Assembly: GCA_016715795.1 (NCBI GenBank)
Contig: JADJXP010000002.1
Span: 1,736,001-1,800,000 of the forward strand
Reading direction: 5' to 3'
Length of the DNA stretch: 64,000 nt
DNA from: Chloracidobacterium sp.
GTDB lineage: Bacteria; Acidobacteriota; Blastocatellia; Pyrinomonadales; Pyrinomonadaceae
Shown here: one piece after another, positions 41,943 through 52,416 of the stretch
How positions within the stretch are numbered: the first letter of the stretch is position 1
Layout: each line of letters opens with the position of its first letter
Program-made: the position numbers and the translations under genes
Notes under the pieces: generated by a model
Databases searched by the model: none
Seen by the model: the letters and a program-made list of their open reading frames with translations, nothing else
What the model was told of the DNA's origin: nothing

Positions 41943-42224
41943 ATGACAAAAGCTGATCTGGTTGAGAGGGTAGCCCGCGAAGCCGACATGACCAAAAAGG
42001 ATGCCGAACAGCTCGTCGAGATCATCTTCGACAGCATCACCGGCACGCTTAACAAGGGCGAAAAGATCGAACTTCGAGGATTTGGCAGCTTTAGGGTGCG
42101 TGAGCGAAATTCGCGCAAGGGCCGCAATCCGAAAACCGGTGCGACGGTCGATATCCCCGCTAAGCGCGTGGCCTACTTTAAGCCGGGCAAGGAGCTTAAG
42201 GATCTGATAAACAAGAGCGAATAG
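41943..42224 (+). CDS. HU/IHF-family DNA-binding protein
   Basis: A 93-residue nucleoid protein. The N-terminal helices MTKADLVERVAREADMTKKDAEQLVEIIFDSI and the DNA-bending arm RGFGSFRVRERNSRKGRNPKTGATVDIPAKRVAYFKPGKELK are intact, with the intercalating Pro in NPKTG. Its position directly after rpsA mirrors the rpsA-ihfB order of proteobacteria, so an IHF-beta-like role is possible; HU and IHF cannot be distinguished here. GGAG lies about 10 bases upstream of the start. Confidence 0.95.
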   Translation: MTKADLVERVAREADMTKKDAEQLVEIIFDSITGTLNKGEKIELRGFGSFRVRERNSRKGRNPKTGATVDIPAKRVAYFKPGKELKDLINKSE

Positions 42225-42710
42225 GTGGACGTTCTGTGGAGCCCATGGCGCTTTGACTACATTTCGCGCGGCCCCGAAACGTCAATCGGCGGCTGCGTAT
42301 TTTGCGAGATACTCAAGAGCTCGGCCGGCGATGAGGAGAAGTTTATCCTCAGTCGTGCCGAGTATAATTTTGTCATCCTCAATATCTATCCCTACACCAG
42401 CGGCCACCTGATGATCGTGCCCTACGAACACATCGCCTCACTCGATCAGGCATCAAAAGCCGTAACCGATGAAATGATGGACCTGACCAAACGAGCGCAG
42501 GCCGCCCTAACCGAGGTCTACAAACCCGACGGCATCAATCTCGGTATGAACCTCGGCAAGGCCGCCGGCGCGGGGGTCGAGGGCCATTTTCACATGCACG
42601 CCCTTCCCCGCTGGGTCGGCGACGCCAACTTCATGACCGCGATCGGCCAGACGCGTACGCTTCCCGAGGCTCTAACCGACACCTATAACAGGCTAAAAGG
42701 CAGGATCTAG
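42225..42710 (+). CDS. HIT-family nucleotide hydrolase/transferase
   Basis: A 161-residue protein of the histidine-triad family; its closest type is the Ap4A-phosphorylase-like group that begins WxPWRxxYI. The triad His121-x-His123-x-His125 lies in GHFHMHALPRW. Cys24 and Cys27 (CVFC) may bind zinc with downstream histidines. A GTG start immediately follows the HU stop codon, so translation is coupled. The substrate is not predictable beyond a nucleotide. Confidence 0.9.
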   Translation: MDVLWSPWRFDYISRGPETSIGGCVFCEILKSSAGDEEKFILSRAEYNFVILNIYPYTSGHLMIVPYEHIASLDQASKAVTDEMMDLTKRAQAALTEVYKPDGINLGMNLGKAAGAGVEGHFHMHALPRWVGDANFMTAIGQTRTLPEALTDTYNRLKGRI

Positions 42711-43135
42711 ATCACGGCTTCGACCTTTGGAACGACGAGAAATGCCGCGAGAAGATTTACGAAGATCAGCCCCGTCAGGATGATCGGTGGTAGGAACGTG
42801 AATACGGCCATTACGGCAAAGATGGCCCCGAAGACGATCAGATTTATGCCGATGACGCCCTTCATGACATTCGGCTCGGTCTGTTTCCACAGCAGGTAAC
42901 CGAGCGTTAGGCCGCCGAGCAGACAGACGAACAAGAAACACGAACTCAACGCCGTCATCAGATTCGCAGCCGTCGGGTGAAAGCCGCCGCCCATGTCGAA
43001 GCGGTGCGTCATCATCTGCCGCTCGGTGTCGTTCGACCCCTCCGGCCTCACGAAGAGGCTGAACGAATGCAACAGTGCCGTCAGCAACTGAAACAACACC
43101 GCAGCCGCCAGCCAGAATGTGTAACGTCTGAGCAT
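42707..43135 (-). CDS. four-pass membrane protein of unknown function
   Basis: A 142-residue protein with hydrophobic segments at about residues 7-27, 58-82, 92-112 and 115-135. The connecting loop contains DTERQMMTHRFDMGGG. It resembles small LIC_13387-like membrane proteins in layout, but I do not recognise it with confidence. Its stop overlaps the end of the HIT gene by four bases on the other strand, with no terminator between. It lies one base downstream of the next gene, suggesting a two-gene unit. Confidence 0.7.
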   Translation of the reverse strand: MLRRYTFWLAAAVLFQLLTALLHSFSLFVRPEGSNDTERQMMTHRFDMGGGFHPTAANLMTALSSCFLFVCLLGGLTLGYLLWKQTEPNVMKGVIGINLIVFGAIFAVMAVFTFLPPIILTGLIFVNLLAAFLVVPKVEAVI

Positions 43136-43136
43136 A

Positions 43137-43676
43137 TTACTTACGCAGCCCGAAATAGCCTATGGTCGCATAGTAGCCGGGAAACACCTTCATATGCACC
43201 TTACCGAGATACTCGTTCGGTGCCGTCTCGACGATCTCGTCAAGGATGATGCGTATCAGAAACGGATTCTCCGGTGAGTCGTAATCGAGCTTGAAGGTCT
43301 CTATGTCGGGATCTCTGAAGCCCGGCCCGGTCGTCGTCTTAAAGTAATAGGCGTCGGTGTTCCCGTCCGCATTTGCACGGAACCGTTTGTAGAGCGGCGT
43401 CATCAGCTTAAGCAGCTTTGCTCCATTTGGAGTAAAAATGTTGTATCCGACGTTCTCTGACGGTTCAAATGATTTCCCAAGCCACGGCACCGGCCCGCCG
43501 CCGAGCAAATATGCCGTGCCGCGATAAAACCCGGACGGCGCGGGGGCGGGCAAACCGCCGGACACGAAGACGGCCTGTCTTCTGCTAAGGCCCGACACCC
43601 GCGTTATGACAACCCAAAAGAGCAGCCAAACTACGACTGCACTCAGGAAACCGACTGCTATCCAGACGATCGTCAT
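43137..43676 (-). CDS. membrane-anchored protein of unknown function
   Basis: A 179-residue protein with a single N-terminal transmembrane segment (MTIVWIAVGFLSAVVVWLLFWVVITRV). A soluble domain rich in aromatic and Gly/Pro residues follows (GTAYLLGGGPVPWLGKSFEPSENVGYNIFTPNG, KVFPGYYATIGYFGLRK). No motif is recognised. It is immediately upstream of the four-pass membrane protein, and the two could act together. Confidence 0.7.
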   Translation of the reverse strand: MTIVWIAVGFLSAVVVWLLFWVVITRVSGLSRRQAVFVSGGLPAPAPSGFYRGTAYLLGGGPVPWLGKSFEPSENVGYNIFTPNGAKLLKLMTPLYKRFRANADGNTDAYYFKTTTGPGFRDPDIETFKLDYDSPENPFLIRIILDEIVETAPNEYLGKVHMKVFPGYYATIGYFGLRK

Positions 43677-43745
43677 AGTGTGTTACCAGAGAGGATAAGC
43701 TTACTATCGAATGCCCAGCCAGTCCAACACGAGAGCGACGCCGTC

Positions 43746-46175
43746 TCACTTCGCAGATGTTCCCTCGGCTCGATTCGGCTGATGCGAACGGTCTATCGCC
43801 TCGTCCTCTATCTCGCCGCCCGGCGAAACGGGTATCTCTGCAGGGTCTGAATACCTCATTTTCCCGGTTGTCTCCACCTCATCGGCGAGACGAAATTGTC
43901 CTGAAGTCGGAGGCACATAGCCCGGGTAATCGACCCGCGAATGATAGATCGCGACGAGCGATCTTATCATCGCTTCCCTGATCCGCGTCAGTTCTCGCAG
44001 TGTCAGGTCGCACTCGTCCAACTGATCATCGGCCAGGATCGCATCCACGATCTTTGTGACGATGAACCGGATATTCTCCGGCGTCGGCTCGGCAAGCGAT
44101 CGAGCTGCAGCCTCACACGAATCAGCGATCATCATGATCGCGGCCTCTTTGAACTGCGGCTTTGGCCCCGGATAGCGAAAGTCGTTCTCATCTACGATCT
44201 CATCGGGCCGTGCCTGGGCCTGCGCTTTCTTAAGGAAATAGTGCAGGGTGCGGGTGCCGTGATGCTGTGGAATGAAATCCACGATCCTAGCCGGCAGGCC
44301 GATCTCTTTGCCGAGCTTCATGCCGTAGGTTACGTGGCTGATGATGATCTTTGCACTCTGTATCGGGTTGAGCCGGTCGTGCGGATTCTCATTCTGTTGG
44401 TTCTCGACGAAATGCTCCGGCGCGGCGGTCTTGCCAATGTCGTGATAGAGCGAACCGATGCGGGCTAACAGGCCATTTGCACCGACGACGCGGCACGCCT
44501 CTTCCGCAAGCTGGCCCACGGCGTGCGAATGCTGGTTCGTGCCCGGTGCCCGAAGGGCAAGCTGACCGAGGACTGGCAGATCGGCATTAGAGAGTTCGAG
44601 CAGTTTTACGTCTGTCAGAATACCGAAAAATGACTCGCATACCGGCAGCAGCACCGCCGTCACGGCCGCCGTGATGATCCCGCCGGCAAGCCCGCATGCT
44701 ATCGCCAGCAGGACCGTATTCAAGGTGAACGGAACCTGAGTAAATGCCACCAAAGCGATCCCGAGTACGGCGCTTGCGGCTCCGATAAGTCCGCCCGCGA
44801 GCGTGACCGTTTGACGGCTTCGGTAACGGCTGATACCGTAAACGGCGACAGACGAAACGATCGCGGAATATGCGGCAAACTCGATCCCGCGCGGAGCTAA
44901 CAGCCCCGTTATCAGTGAATTGACCACGCCAGCCACCAAGGCGGTCGGCCTGTCAGCGAGGAGTGCCATTACCAGGCTGCCCGTCGCGACAGGTATCGCT
45001 AGCGACCATAGCAGCGCGTCGTTCAAGGGAGCACTGACGTTTTGAGCGGCCGTGAACTCGACGAGTCGAAAGAGAGCGGACGCGATCAGGGTCTGGACCA
45101 GAACGACAAAGCCCAATAGTGCGAATGTCCGTCGTTCGGTCAATGCGAGCCTTGGGACAACGCCGCGATGCTGGACAAAGCGCCACGCTACCCAATAGAG
45201 CGATGCGACGATCACGAGCAGGCCGAGAAAGCGATTGGCCTGTCTCGTTTTCGAGGAAAAGTTGTAAACCGCGGCGATCTTGGCCAAGGCGTCGGATGTG
45301 ATGACCTCACCATCGCCGACGACCTTCTGGCCCCGTTTAAGGTTGATCACACGCGGTTGGACCGCTGCCGTCGCTGCTTCGCGGCCGGCTTCGGTCGCGA
45401 CACTGTCAAACGTCACGCTCGGTTCGATGAGTATCTGTCCGGCCGAGTAGAACGCCTCTATCTCTTTACCCGAAAAGCTACGAATTGCCGACAGCTTCAG
45501 CCGTAATCCTTCGCGGGCCTCAGACAGTGAGGTCCAGTTCGTTTCCGGCAGCGTAACGGTTGACCTCGCTCCGGGACGAGATCGATCAAATATCGTCACC
45601 TCATCAGCGAAATACTGCTTTTCCGAGTCGTCGTAGATATAGCCGCTCGCCGCCTCGCGGATAGCTGTCTTGACGGCCTCGATCTCGTTGGCCGTGTAGC
45701 GGCGAGCGGCCATCACCTTGCCCGCGTCGGCCGATCCGGGCCATTGCGTATCGCCGCTCGCATTCGTATTCGACTTCGCTTTCAACTGGCCCGGATGGCT
45801 CCGGATGTTCTCCCACACCGAGACGAATGCCTGGACGGCAGACTCGCCGCGATTGGCCGAATAGCGGAATATCGGTTTGAACTTGCGACGGGCGTCTTCG
45901 CGGTCGAGTTCGGTCGCTACCTCGTCAACGGAATAGATATCTGCGGGCGCGGTGATCTGTTGCTTTGCAATATCACCGGGCTGATATTCCGGCCCGCGCA
46001 CACTCTGCCAAAAGGGGTTTTGGATCAGAAGCGCGGTTAGCACCGCAAGCGCGCCGAAGCCGAGCCAAAACTGCTGGGTATCGGACAGCCGAGCTAACGG
46101 TTCAACGACCAAGGTGACGGCCCGTCTAAGGAAACGCGTCACCGGCGAATTGAGATCCCTTATGCGCTTGCTCAT
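43746..46175 (-). CDS. pgpH: 7TM-HD phosphohydrolase (PgpH-like cyclic di-AMP phosphodiesterase)
   Basis: A membrane protein of 809 residues. One N-terminal TM segment precedes an extracytoplasmic 7TMR-HDED domain (about residues 70-310). Seven predicted TM segments follow (about 315-520), then a cytoplasmic HD domain. Catalytic residues are in NQHSHAVGQLAEEACR (His) and YHDIGKTAAPEHFVENQ (His-Asp), with IISHVTYGMKLG following. Known members degrade c-di-AMP. The start overlaps the hflX stop by four bases (ATGA), so the two are translationally coupled. Confidence 0.93.
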   Translation of the reverse strand: MSKRIRDLNSPVTRFLRRAVTLVVEPLARLSDTQQFWLGFGALAVLTALLIQNPFWQSVRGPEYQPGDIAKQQITAPADIYSVDEVATELDREDARRKFKPIFRYSANRGESAVQAFVSVWENIRSHPGQLKAKSNTNASGDTQWPGSADAGKVMAARRYTANEIEAVKTAIREAASGYIYDDSEKQYFADEVTIFDRSRPGARSTVTLPETNWTSLSEAREGLRLKLSAIRSFSGKEIEAFYSAGQILIEPSVTFDSVATEAGREAATAAVQPRVINLKRGQKVVGDGEVITSDALAKIAAVYNFSSKTRQANRFLGLLVIVASLYWVAWRFVQHRGVVPRLALTERRTFALLGFVVLVQTLIASALFRLVEFTAAQNVSAPLNDALLWSLAIPVATGSLVMALLADRPTALVAGVVNSLITGLLAPRGIEFAAYSAIVSSVAVYGISRYRSRQTVTLAGGLIGAASAVLGIALVAFTQVPFTLNTVLLAIACGLAGGIITAAVTAVLLPVCESFFGILTDVKLLELSNADLPVLGQLALRAPGTNQHSHAVGQLAEEACRVVGANGLLARIGSLYHDIGKTAAPEHFVENQQNENPHDRLNPIQSAKIIISHVTYGMKLGKEIGLPARIVDFIPQHHGTRTLHYFLKKAQAQARPDEIVDENDFRYPGPKPQFKEAAIMMIADSCEAAARSLAEPTPENIRFIVTKIVDAILADDQLDECDLTLRELTRIREAMIRSLVAIYHSRVDYPGYVPPTSGQFRLADEVETTGKMRYSDPAEIPVSPGGEIEDEAIDRSHQPNRAEGTSAK

Positions 46176-47866
46176 CGAACTGTTGCCTGCCGTGTCTTAT
46201 CGTGTTCGCCGATCTGCATACCGATCTCCTCGACCAAGGGCCGCAGCGTCTCGCGCCGAACGGATGAGATCGCAATGCTTTTCGCTTCGGTCTCATGCCG
46301 GACATCTCGTGAGATCATCTCGAGTTCGTCCTCGCTCAAGAGGTCTGCCTTGTTGAGTGCGATAAGTCTCTGCACATCGGCGTGGCCGAGGTCCTTGAGA
46401 ATATTGTCCACAGCGACGATCTGCTGCATCGCGCGCGGATTTGCGGCATCGACCACATGCACAAGCAGGCTGCTGTCCGCGATCTCGTCAAGCGTCGCGC
46501 GAAACGCCGACACAAGAGCCTCCGGCAGATCGCGAATGAATCCGACCGTGTCGTTGATAATGACCTCCTGATCATATGGCAGCCTCAGCCGCCGCGATGT
46601 AGGGTCGAGGGTGGCGAACATCTTTCGCTCGGCGTAAACGTCACTCTGCGTCAGTGCATTGAGCAGCGTAGATTTTCCCGCGTTAGTATAGCCGACAAGC
46701 GAGATGATCGGCAGGTGTTTTTGAACTCGCGTCTTACGCCGTTCCTGTCGTTGGTGCCCTAGCTTATCGACCTGCCGCTCGAGCTGCGAGATGCGGTCGC
46801 GCACGCGGCGGCGGTCGGTCTCGAGCTTTGTTTCGCCCGGCCCGCGACCGCCAATGCCGCCGGCAAGGCGTGAGAATGCCGAATTCTGGCCAAGAACGAG
46901 TCTTGGCAGCAGGTATTTTAGTTGAGCGAGCTCGACCTGCAGCTTTCCCTCGCGCGACTGCGCCCGTTGCGCAAAAATGTCGAGAATGAGCTGCGGACGG
47001 TCGATGACCTTCAGATCGGTGGCCTCGCTCAGCGATCGGACCTGCGCCGGCGTCAAGGCTGTGTCGAATACCAGGAGATCAGCCCCCAGCCGCATCGACC
47101 GGATAAGCAGGTCGTCAAGCTTGCCCCTACCCAATACAGTTTTCGAATCGATCTGCGGCCGCCGCTGAATGACCGTATCGAGGACGACGACATCCGCCGA
47201 TTCTGCCAGCTCACGAAGTTCGGCAAGCGATTCTTCTTCCCGCTCCGTATCGCCGGTCGTAACCCCGACCAGGATCGCTCGATCACGTCCCGCATGACGC
47301 GTTCGAGCCGTCATCCGAACACGCGCCATCTCGTCCTCGAGCGATTCGATAAGCTCCGAAACATTTACATCAAGCTGTGACGGAATAGCAGGTTCGAGAA
47401 AGGCGTAGGGGAGCGAATGCCCGTTGTCGGCCAGATCGGCCGCATCCGAAGGGACAAGGTGCGCCGAGTGGACCAGCCCGGGCAGTCCGGTCCGCCGGTC
47501 AACCTGAATTATCGACATCAGATCAAGCCGGAGCAGGGCGAGGTCAGTAAGGTCGTCCTGCGTAAGCCCTTCTCCAAGCAGATGAGTGTGAACACACCGA
47601 AGCCCGCGAAACCTGTCCTCTGACACGCGTGCGCGGCCAAAATCCGGCATCTCGATCTGCTTCGCCGTGCCGACCATCACATACTCGACTTGCCCCTTGC
47701 GATTGAGCAGCACCCCGACCTGACGCCCCGTCTCATGCGACACCTCCGCCATCTGCCGCGCCAGCTCCGCCGAAACGATCTCATCCGACGCCACCCGCCT
47801 CGTGCCGAGCCGCTCAATACGTCGAAGCTGGTTGTGCTTAAGGCCGCGAATTGATCCGCGAATCAT
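46172..47866 (-). CDS. hflX: GTPase HflX with N-terminal extension
   Basis: Ribosome-associated GTPase that splits stalled or heat-stressed ribosomes. HflX core residues begin near 190 (AILVGVTTGDTEREEESLAELRELA), with the Gly-rich GRGKLDDLL linker. The G domain starts at about 390: G1 GYTNAGKSTLLNAL, G3 DTVGFIRDLP, G4 NKAD. About 190 extra residues at the N-terminus (VASDEIVSAELARQMAEVSHETGRQVGVLLNRKGQVEYVMVG) are seen in HflX of several environmental phyla. The switch I TLDPTSR is normal. pgpH follows with a 4-base overlap. Confidence 0.95.
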   Translation of the reverse strand: MIRGSIRGLKHNQLRRIERLGTRRVASDEIVSAELARQMAEVSHETGRQVGVLLNRKGQVEYVMVGTAKQIEMPDFGRARVSEDRFRGLRCVHTHLLGEGLTQDDLTDLALLRLDLMSIIQVDRRTGLPGLVHSAHLVPSDAADLADNGHSLPYAFLEPAIPSQLDVNVSELIESLEDEMARVRMTARTRHAGRDRAILVGVTTGDTEREEESLAELRELAESADVVVLDTVIQRRPQIDSKTVLGRGKLDDLLIRSMRLGADLLVFDTALTPAQVRSLSEATDLKVIDRPQLILDIFAQRAQSREGKLQVELAQLKYLLPRLVLGQNSAFSRLAGGIGGRGPGETKLETDRRRVRDRISQLERQVDKLGHQRQERRKTRVQKHLPIISLVGYTNAGKSTLLNALTQSDVYAERKMFATLDPTSRRLRLPYDQEVIINDTVGFIRDLPEALVSAFRATLDEIADSSLLVHVVDAANPRAMQQIVAVDNILKDLGHADVQRLIALNKADLLSEDELEMISRDVRHETEAKSIAISSVRRETLRPLVEEIGMQIGEHDKTRQATVR

Positions 47867-47885
47867 GCTATTGGCGATATGCTCT

Positions 47886-47920
47886 CCCGTTCAAATTATA
47901 ACAAACCGCTATTGAACGGG
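47886..47920. promoter_or_regulatory. inverted repeat spanning a TATAAT box upstream of hflX
   Basis: cccgttcaa (47886-47894) and ttgaacggg (47912-47920) are perfect inverted copies enclosing aTTATAacaaaccgcta. The minus strand has TATAAT at 47895-47900. No good -35 is seen. It could be a regulator site or a palindromic repeat. Confidence 0.4.
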
Positions 47921-47988
47921 CTTTGCCATGTCACCCGTTAGAAATTGGCGCAGTGCAACATTTCACGTTTCGGGCTACTCTAAACAAT

Positions 47989-49011
47989 ATGCGACATCAT
48001 GCGTTAGTCTCTGCATGTTTCTGCGTCCTGATCTCGGCGATCATTTTGTCCGGCAGCCGGATTTTGGTATCTGCTCAGAATGGGAATACCGTCTTCGGCG
48101 TGGTCTATGGCCTTGATCGCCGTCCCTTGTCCGATATCTATGTTGAACTACTCGATGATCTATACCGAACCGTAGGCCAAACCCGCACCGACGGGTTAGG
48201 AAGCTATACCTTTTCCGGAGTGGGCACGGGCAATATCACGATCCGGGTCAGGCCATTTCTTACTGCCTATCAGGAGCAGGAAGTTTCTATCGAGATCAGG
48301 AATGCATTCACTCTTTCAGGAACTGGCGGCTATTCGACATATCAGCAGGACGTATATTTGAGGCTGCGCAAGGGAGCCGATCCGGCGGCGGCAGCGGTTT
48401 TTCTGCAGGACGTGCCCAAAGACGCCGAAGCGCTATATGAGAAAGCTGTTGACGAACTTAAACACAAGAACACAAAAGCGGCCCTGGAGCACCTTCGTGC
48501 AGCGATCAGTCTTTTCCCTAAGTATTTTTCTGCACTAGAGCTACTCGCCGGCGAATATGTACAGATGGGGCGACCGGAGACATTTCGCGCCGCCGAGATC
48601 CTCTTCAAAGTAGCTGTTGAGGTCAACCCGCGATCTTTTCGAAGTTGGTATGGATTAGCATATTCGCTTTATTCGATGGAGCGGTATCCTGAGGCATTAG
48701 CGGCAGCGAAGCAGGCAAGCGACGCAAACGCACTTTTTTTTGACGCCGCCTTGCTCTATGCCGTCCTGCTTCGTCATGCCAAGCGGTTTGAGGAAGCAGA
48801 GCGCCGATTGGTAAAAGCGAAAGACCTCTTTGGCAGTACGCCGCGCGTACACTGGGAACTTGCTCTGTTGTATGGAAACGACATGAGTCGGTTCGCGGAT
48901 GCGGCACGGGAACTTAAATTGTTTCTCAAAGCCCAGCCGGACGCTCGCGACGCAACTAAGATCCGACAACTTATTGTGACGTTTGAGGAAAGGTCGAAAG
49001 CGAAAAAGTAG
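47989..49011 (+). CDS. secreted carboxypeptidase-regulatory-like domain plus TPR protein
   Basis: A 340-residue exported protein. The start MRHHALVSACFCVLISAIILSGSRILVSAQ is a clean signal peptide; a longer upstream frame is unlikely. Residues about 32-110 form a carboxypeptidase-regulatory-like beta-sandwich (VFGVVYGLDRRPLSDIYVELLDD...TRTDGLGSYTFSGVGTGNITIRV). Then TPR units run to the end (EALYEKAVDELKHKNTKAALEHLRAAI, WYGLAYSLYSMERYPEALAAAKQA). It is convergent with the TonB receptor gene and is divergent from hflX. Function unknown. Confidence 0.85.
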   Translation: MRHHALVSACFCVLISAIILSGSRILVSAQNGNTVFGVVYGLDRRPLSDIYVELLDDLYRTVGQTRTDGLGSYTFSGVGTGNITIRVRPFLTAYQEQEVSIEIRNAFTLSGTGGYSTYQQDVYLRLRKGADPAAAAVFLQDVPKDAEALYEKAVDELKHKNTKAALEHLRAAISLFPKYFSALELLAGEYVQMGRPETFRAAEILFKVAVEVNPRSFRSWYGLAYSLYSMERYPEALAAAKQASDANALFFDAALLYAVLLRHAKRFEEAERRLVKAKDLFGSTPRVHWELALLYGNDMSRFADAARELKLFLKAQPDARDATKIRQLIVTFEERSKAKK

Positions 49012-49045
49012 CCGTCGAACTTACTTCTTACAGTTCGGAAACGCA

Positions 49046-49074
49046 AAAAGGCCGTCCCCGGAGGACGGCCTTTT
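49046..49074. terminator. bidirectional terminator between TPR and TonB-receptor genes
   Basis: AAAAGGCCGTCC and GGACGGCCTTTT form an 8-bp GC stem flanked by A and T runs, serving both convergent genes. Confidence 0.85.
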
Positions 49075-49094
49075 CGAGACCCATCGCCTAAAGG

Positions 49095-52000
49095 TTAAAA
49101 GAAGAACCTCACACCGTAGCGAATAGTCCGTTTCGGCTGGAACGTCCCCGGAATATTATAGTAAGGGTTCCGGGGTGCTGAGCCGCCAGGGGCTACGGCA
49201 CTGATTATTCCAGGTGCTCCATTGGCCTGTAGAGTGCGATAGGCGATGCCCCAGCAGGGTCTGAAATCGGCAGCAGACCTGACATGTATTGTACTGAGCC
49301 TGCGTAAGCAATCCAAGGCTTGGCGTCAACGCCCCAAAGCTCTGGGGACTGATCATATTACCTCTCTGGTAAAGCGGAGCAAGATTGCTTCGTCCAGTGC
49401 TGAGCACGACGCTCTGATTAAACAAGTTGATCACGTCAGCGTCAAATTTCAGATTAAACCGCCCATCCTTGCCGAATTTGATCGAATGGCGAATCGCAAA
49501 GTCCGTCTGTGAGAACGTAGGCGTCCTTCCAAGATCACCACGGCCATACAAGACCGTCTGTTCCACGGTATCAAGCTGCGCAAACGATGTGAGAACGGTT
49601 CCGCTGGCGGCTGTATAGAACATCTGAAAATCAGTAGAGTTCGACTTCCACAGACCAATTTTGTCCCAATTCAGCGTGTAAGTGCCATAGACTTTAAGCA
49701 TGTGCGGAACGTCAGTCGCTAACCGGCCATTGTCCGGACCGCCGGTAATACGAAACCCTGAACCGGGCGAATCAAAGTATCGCTCGATATTTGGCTCCAA
49801 GCGGCCTTCCTCATCGGTGCTGGCCGAGCCACTATAGTTTCCATAAAGACGGCTCCACGTATAGTTTGCACTAAAAAAGTAGTCATCTTCATACCGTCTA
49901 TCTAGCCGGAGTTCCAAGGCGTCGTATTGCCGCTGGGCCTTTGGAGAAGTAAAACCGAAGTAATCAGCGACCTCTTTAGCCCGGCCCTCTCCGGGATTCC
50001 CCGTGACCCAATAGTTGCAGCAAGCAGTCGCACCGGGATCATCGGGATCCGGAAATGCCAGATCTTCGACCGCATGCAAAACTTGCTTTCGAGAGTAACG
50101 AGCTGTGAACAAGTAATTCTTACTCAACTGTCGCTGGATCGAGAATGTAACCTCGCGCTGCTGGAATGGTTTCAAATTCGGGTCGATATTAGGGTCGGCA
50201 GCGTTGTCATCACTCGTGTCCTGATCACATCGAACGCGTCCGTAACCCGGGATCGGGCCTGTGTTCGCACTACACGAACTGCCGCGAATAAAGTCCATCC
50301 CACCTGTGATCGAAGCGCGATTTAGCGTTGCTAAAGTATCAGTTGGGAAGAGGTCAAAATAGAGGAAGTGATACGACTCTCCGCCGAAGGTTCGCCGGGA
50401 CATCGTCAGTTTAAACCTGTCGTAGAACAAACCGTAGAAGCCCGAGACCTTTGTCTTGCCATCACCGGTAACGTCAAATGCCGCTCCCAGTCTCGGAGCA
50501 AGTTTTGAACTCCAGTTGAAGTCTATTCCCCGGATTCCCTCGTAGAAGGCCGGAACAAACTCCCTCTCACCGCGTAGCCCTAAATTCAGGGTTAGCCGCG
50601 AAACCGGCTGCCACTTGTCCTGGACATAGATCGCCCGATTGACACCCAACGAATCAGCATCAACTGCATAATAAGTGAGCTTGCCGAAACCCGTTGCCCC
50701 GGGAGCCGCCGGCATAGTAACGCCGGTTTGGGAGGTCAGCCACGTCTCCGTTCCCCCCGGAACCTGGGGGACGCGAAGTGTGCCCCACTTGAGATTAATA
50801 ATGTCATTGTTCTCCTGGAGTACGTTATTTCTCGTTTTGTTGTTCTGAAAGCCTCCCTTCAACTCATGACGGCCTGCGAGACCAAAGCTATAGGTGACGT
50901 CACCATCGAGTTGGTCCCTAATGTTCATATCGTAACTTGACGACGCCGCAGCTCCGACATTATTACCGCCGCCGGCGCTGCATCCGAAGTTAGCTGGGAA
51001 AGGAGGAGGTGCAGGGAACCCCACAGACCGGTCGCAAAAGATGCGAGGGGTCGTCGCATTGCCAAGGCCATATGTCCCGAATCGGTCATTGAAGTAGTAA
51101 TGGCTCTTTCGCGCTGAAACCACGAGGTTGCTGCCGATCAAATAGGAACCGCTCACCATGGCATTGAGCGAGTTCAGCCGACCGCCCGTCTGATTTGTGT
51201 AATCTGCACCGCACAGGTTCGGATTTCCGGCCTGGCATGGCAGACTATACACGGGCGGCGAGCCAGTACCCGTCAATAATTCTGAGGCATATCCCGGTAT
51301 GCCACCAAGGTAATGCACCGGATTCAACTGAAAGGTACCCGTAAGGTGGAGTTTATTGAAAGGTTGGCCGTCCAACCGCAAAAACATCTTTTCATTCGTT
51401 TGCTTAAAACGATAATGCTCGCTCATCCCGACCAGTTCGCGCGTATCCCTGTCGCGAAAGACCAATTCACGATTCGAGGTCACGATTTGAGGTGCATATC
51501 CGATCGAGAACCATACCTTGTTCTTCCAAATAGGACCAAGCGCGGTAAACGTTGGGTTGGTCTCATTCGACGGCGATCGTCGCGAGGGATAATATTCGAG
51601 TGAATTTGGGAAAAGCAATGTAGACCGTGGTGTAGGTTCAAACCGAGACGATCTAAGGGTAACGCCGACTTCTCCATGGAAGTCGTTACCGCCACTCTTC
51701 GTTACCACGTTAATGACGCCGCCCGTGGCTCCGCCAAATTCTGCCTCATATCCGCTCGACTTGATCTGAGTTGCTTCGACAAGTGAGAATGGGAGAGTGC
51801 TGTTGATAAGCAACGCCCCATTCAAAACATCCGAAACCTCCTGCCCATCGATCACAAACACATTCTCTGATGCGCTCGCCCCATCGATCTGGTATTGGCC
51901 CGTACGGCCCGCATTAGTGTTGGCTGCCGGAGCAAACTTGACGATCGACGAAAAATTCAAGCCCTTAGGCAAAAGCTCTGCAACCTCAGATGTAAAAGTC

Positions 52001-52416
52001 GCCTCATTATTATTACCCGTTATGTCTATTCCAGTCATGCTGTCGGCCGTGACAGTGACGTCTGCGCTTACTGTTCCCACCGCCATTTCAAGGTTGACTG
52101 GTGTTACCTGGCCAAGAGCCACGGTAATCTGTTCGATTCTCTTCTCCGCAAAGCCCGCAGTCGCATCGGCGGAAACGGTGTATTGCCCGGGCGGAACTTG
52201 AACGACACGAAGATAGCCGGAATCGTCAGTAGTCCCTGTTCTACGAAAACTCCCTGACGTGCTTGTGATCCTGATCGAGACATTGGGAACGACGGCCCCT
52301 GTCGCGTCTTTGACCCTGATCTCAAGAGTTCCGGTCGTCTCTTGTGCAGACGCCGCAACGACCGCCATCATGACGGCAATGACCGACAACAAAATAATAC
52401 GCAAATCCCTTTTCAT
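49095..52416 (-). CDS. TonB-dependent receptor, Oar-like, with apparent C-terminal frameshift
   Basis: Large outer-membrane receptor. Signal peptide MKRDLRIILLSVIAVMMAVVAASAQ; a carboxypeptidase-regulatory domain at about 28-115; a TonB plug at about 120-240 (GQYQIDGASASENVFVIDGQEVSD); then the beta-barrel. The literal frame (1086 residues) ends at 49156 in non-barrel sequence. In the next frame the DNA reads IAYRTLQANGAPGIISAV...TIRYGVRFFF, a typical barrel end with terminal Phe, stopping at 49095. One extra base near the C4 run at 49249-49252 explains this. GGAGGA precedes the start by 5 bases. The substrate is unknown. Confidence 0.88.
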
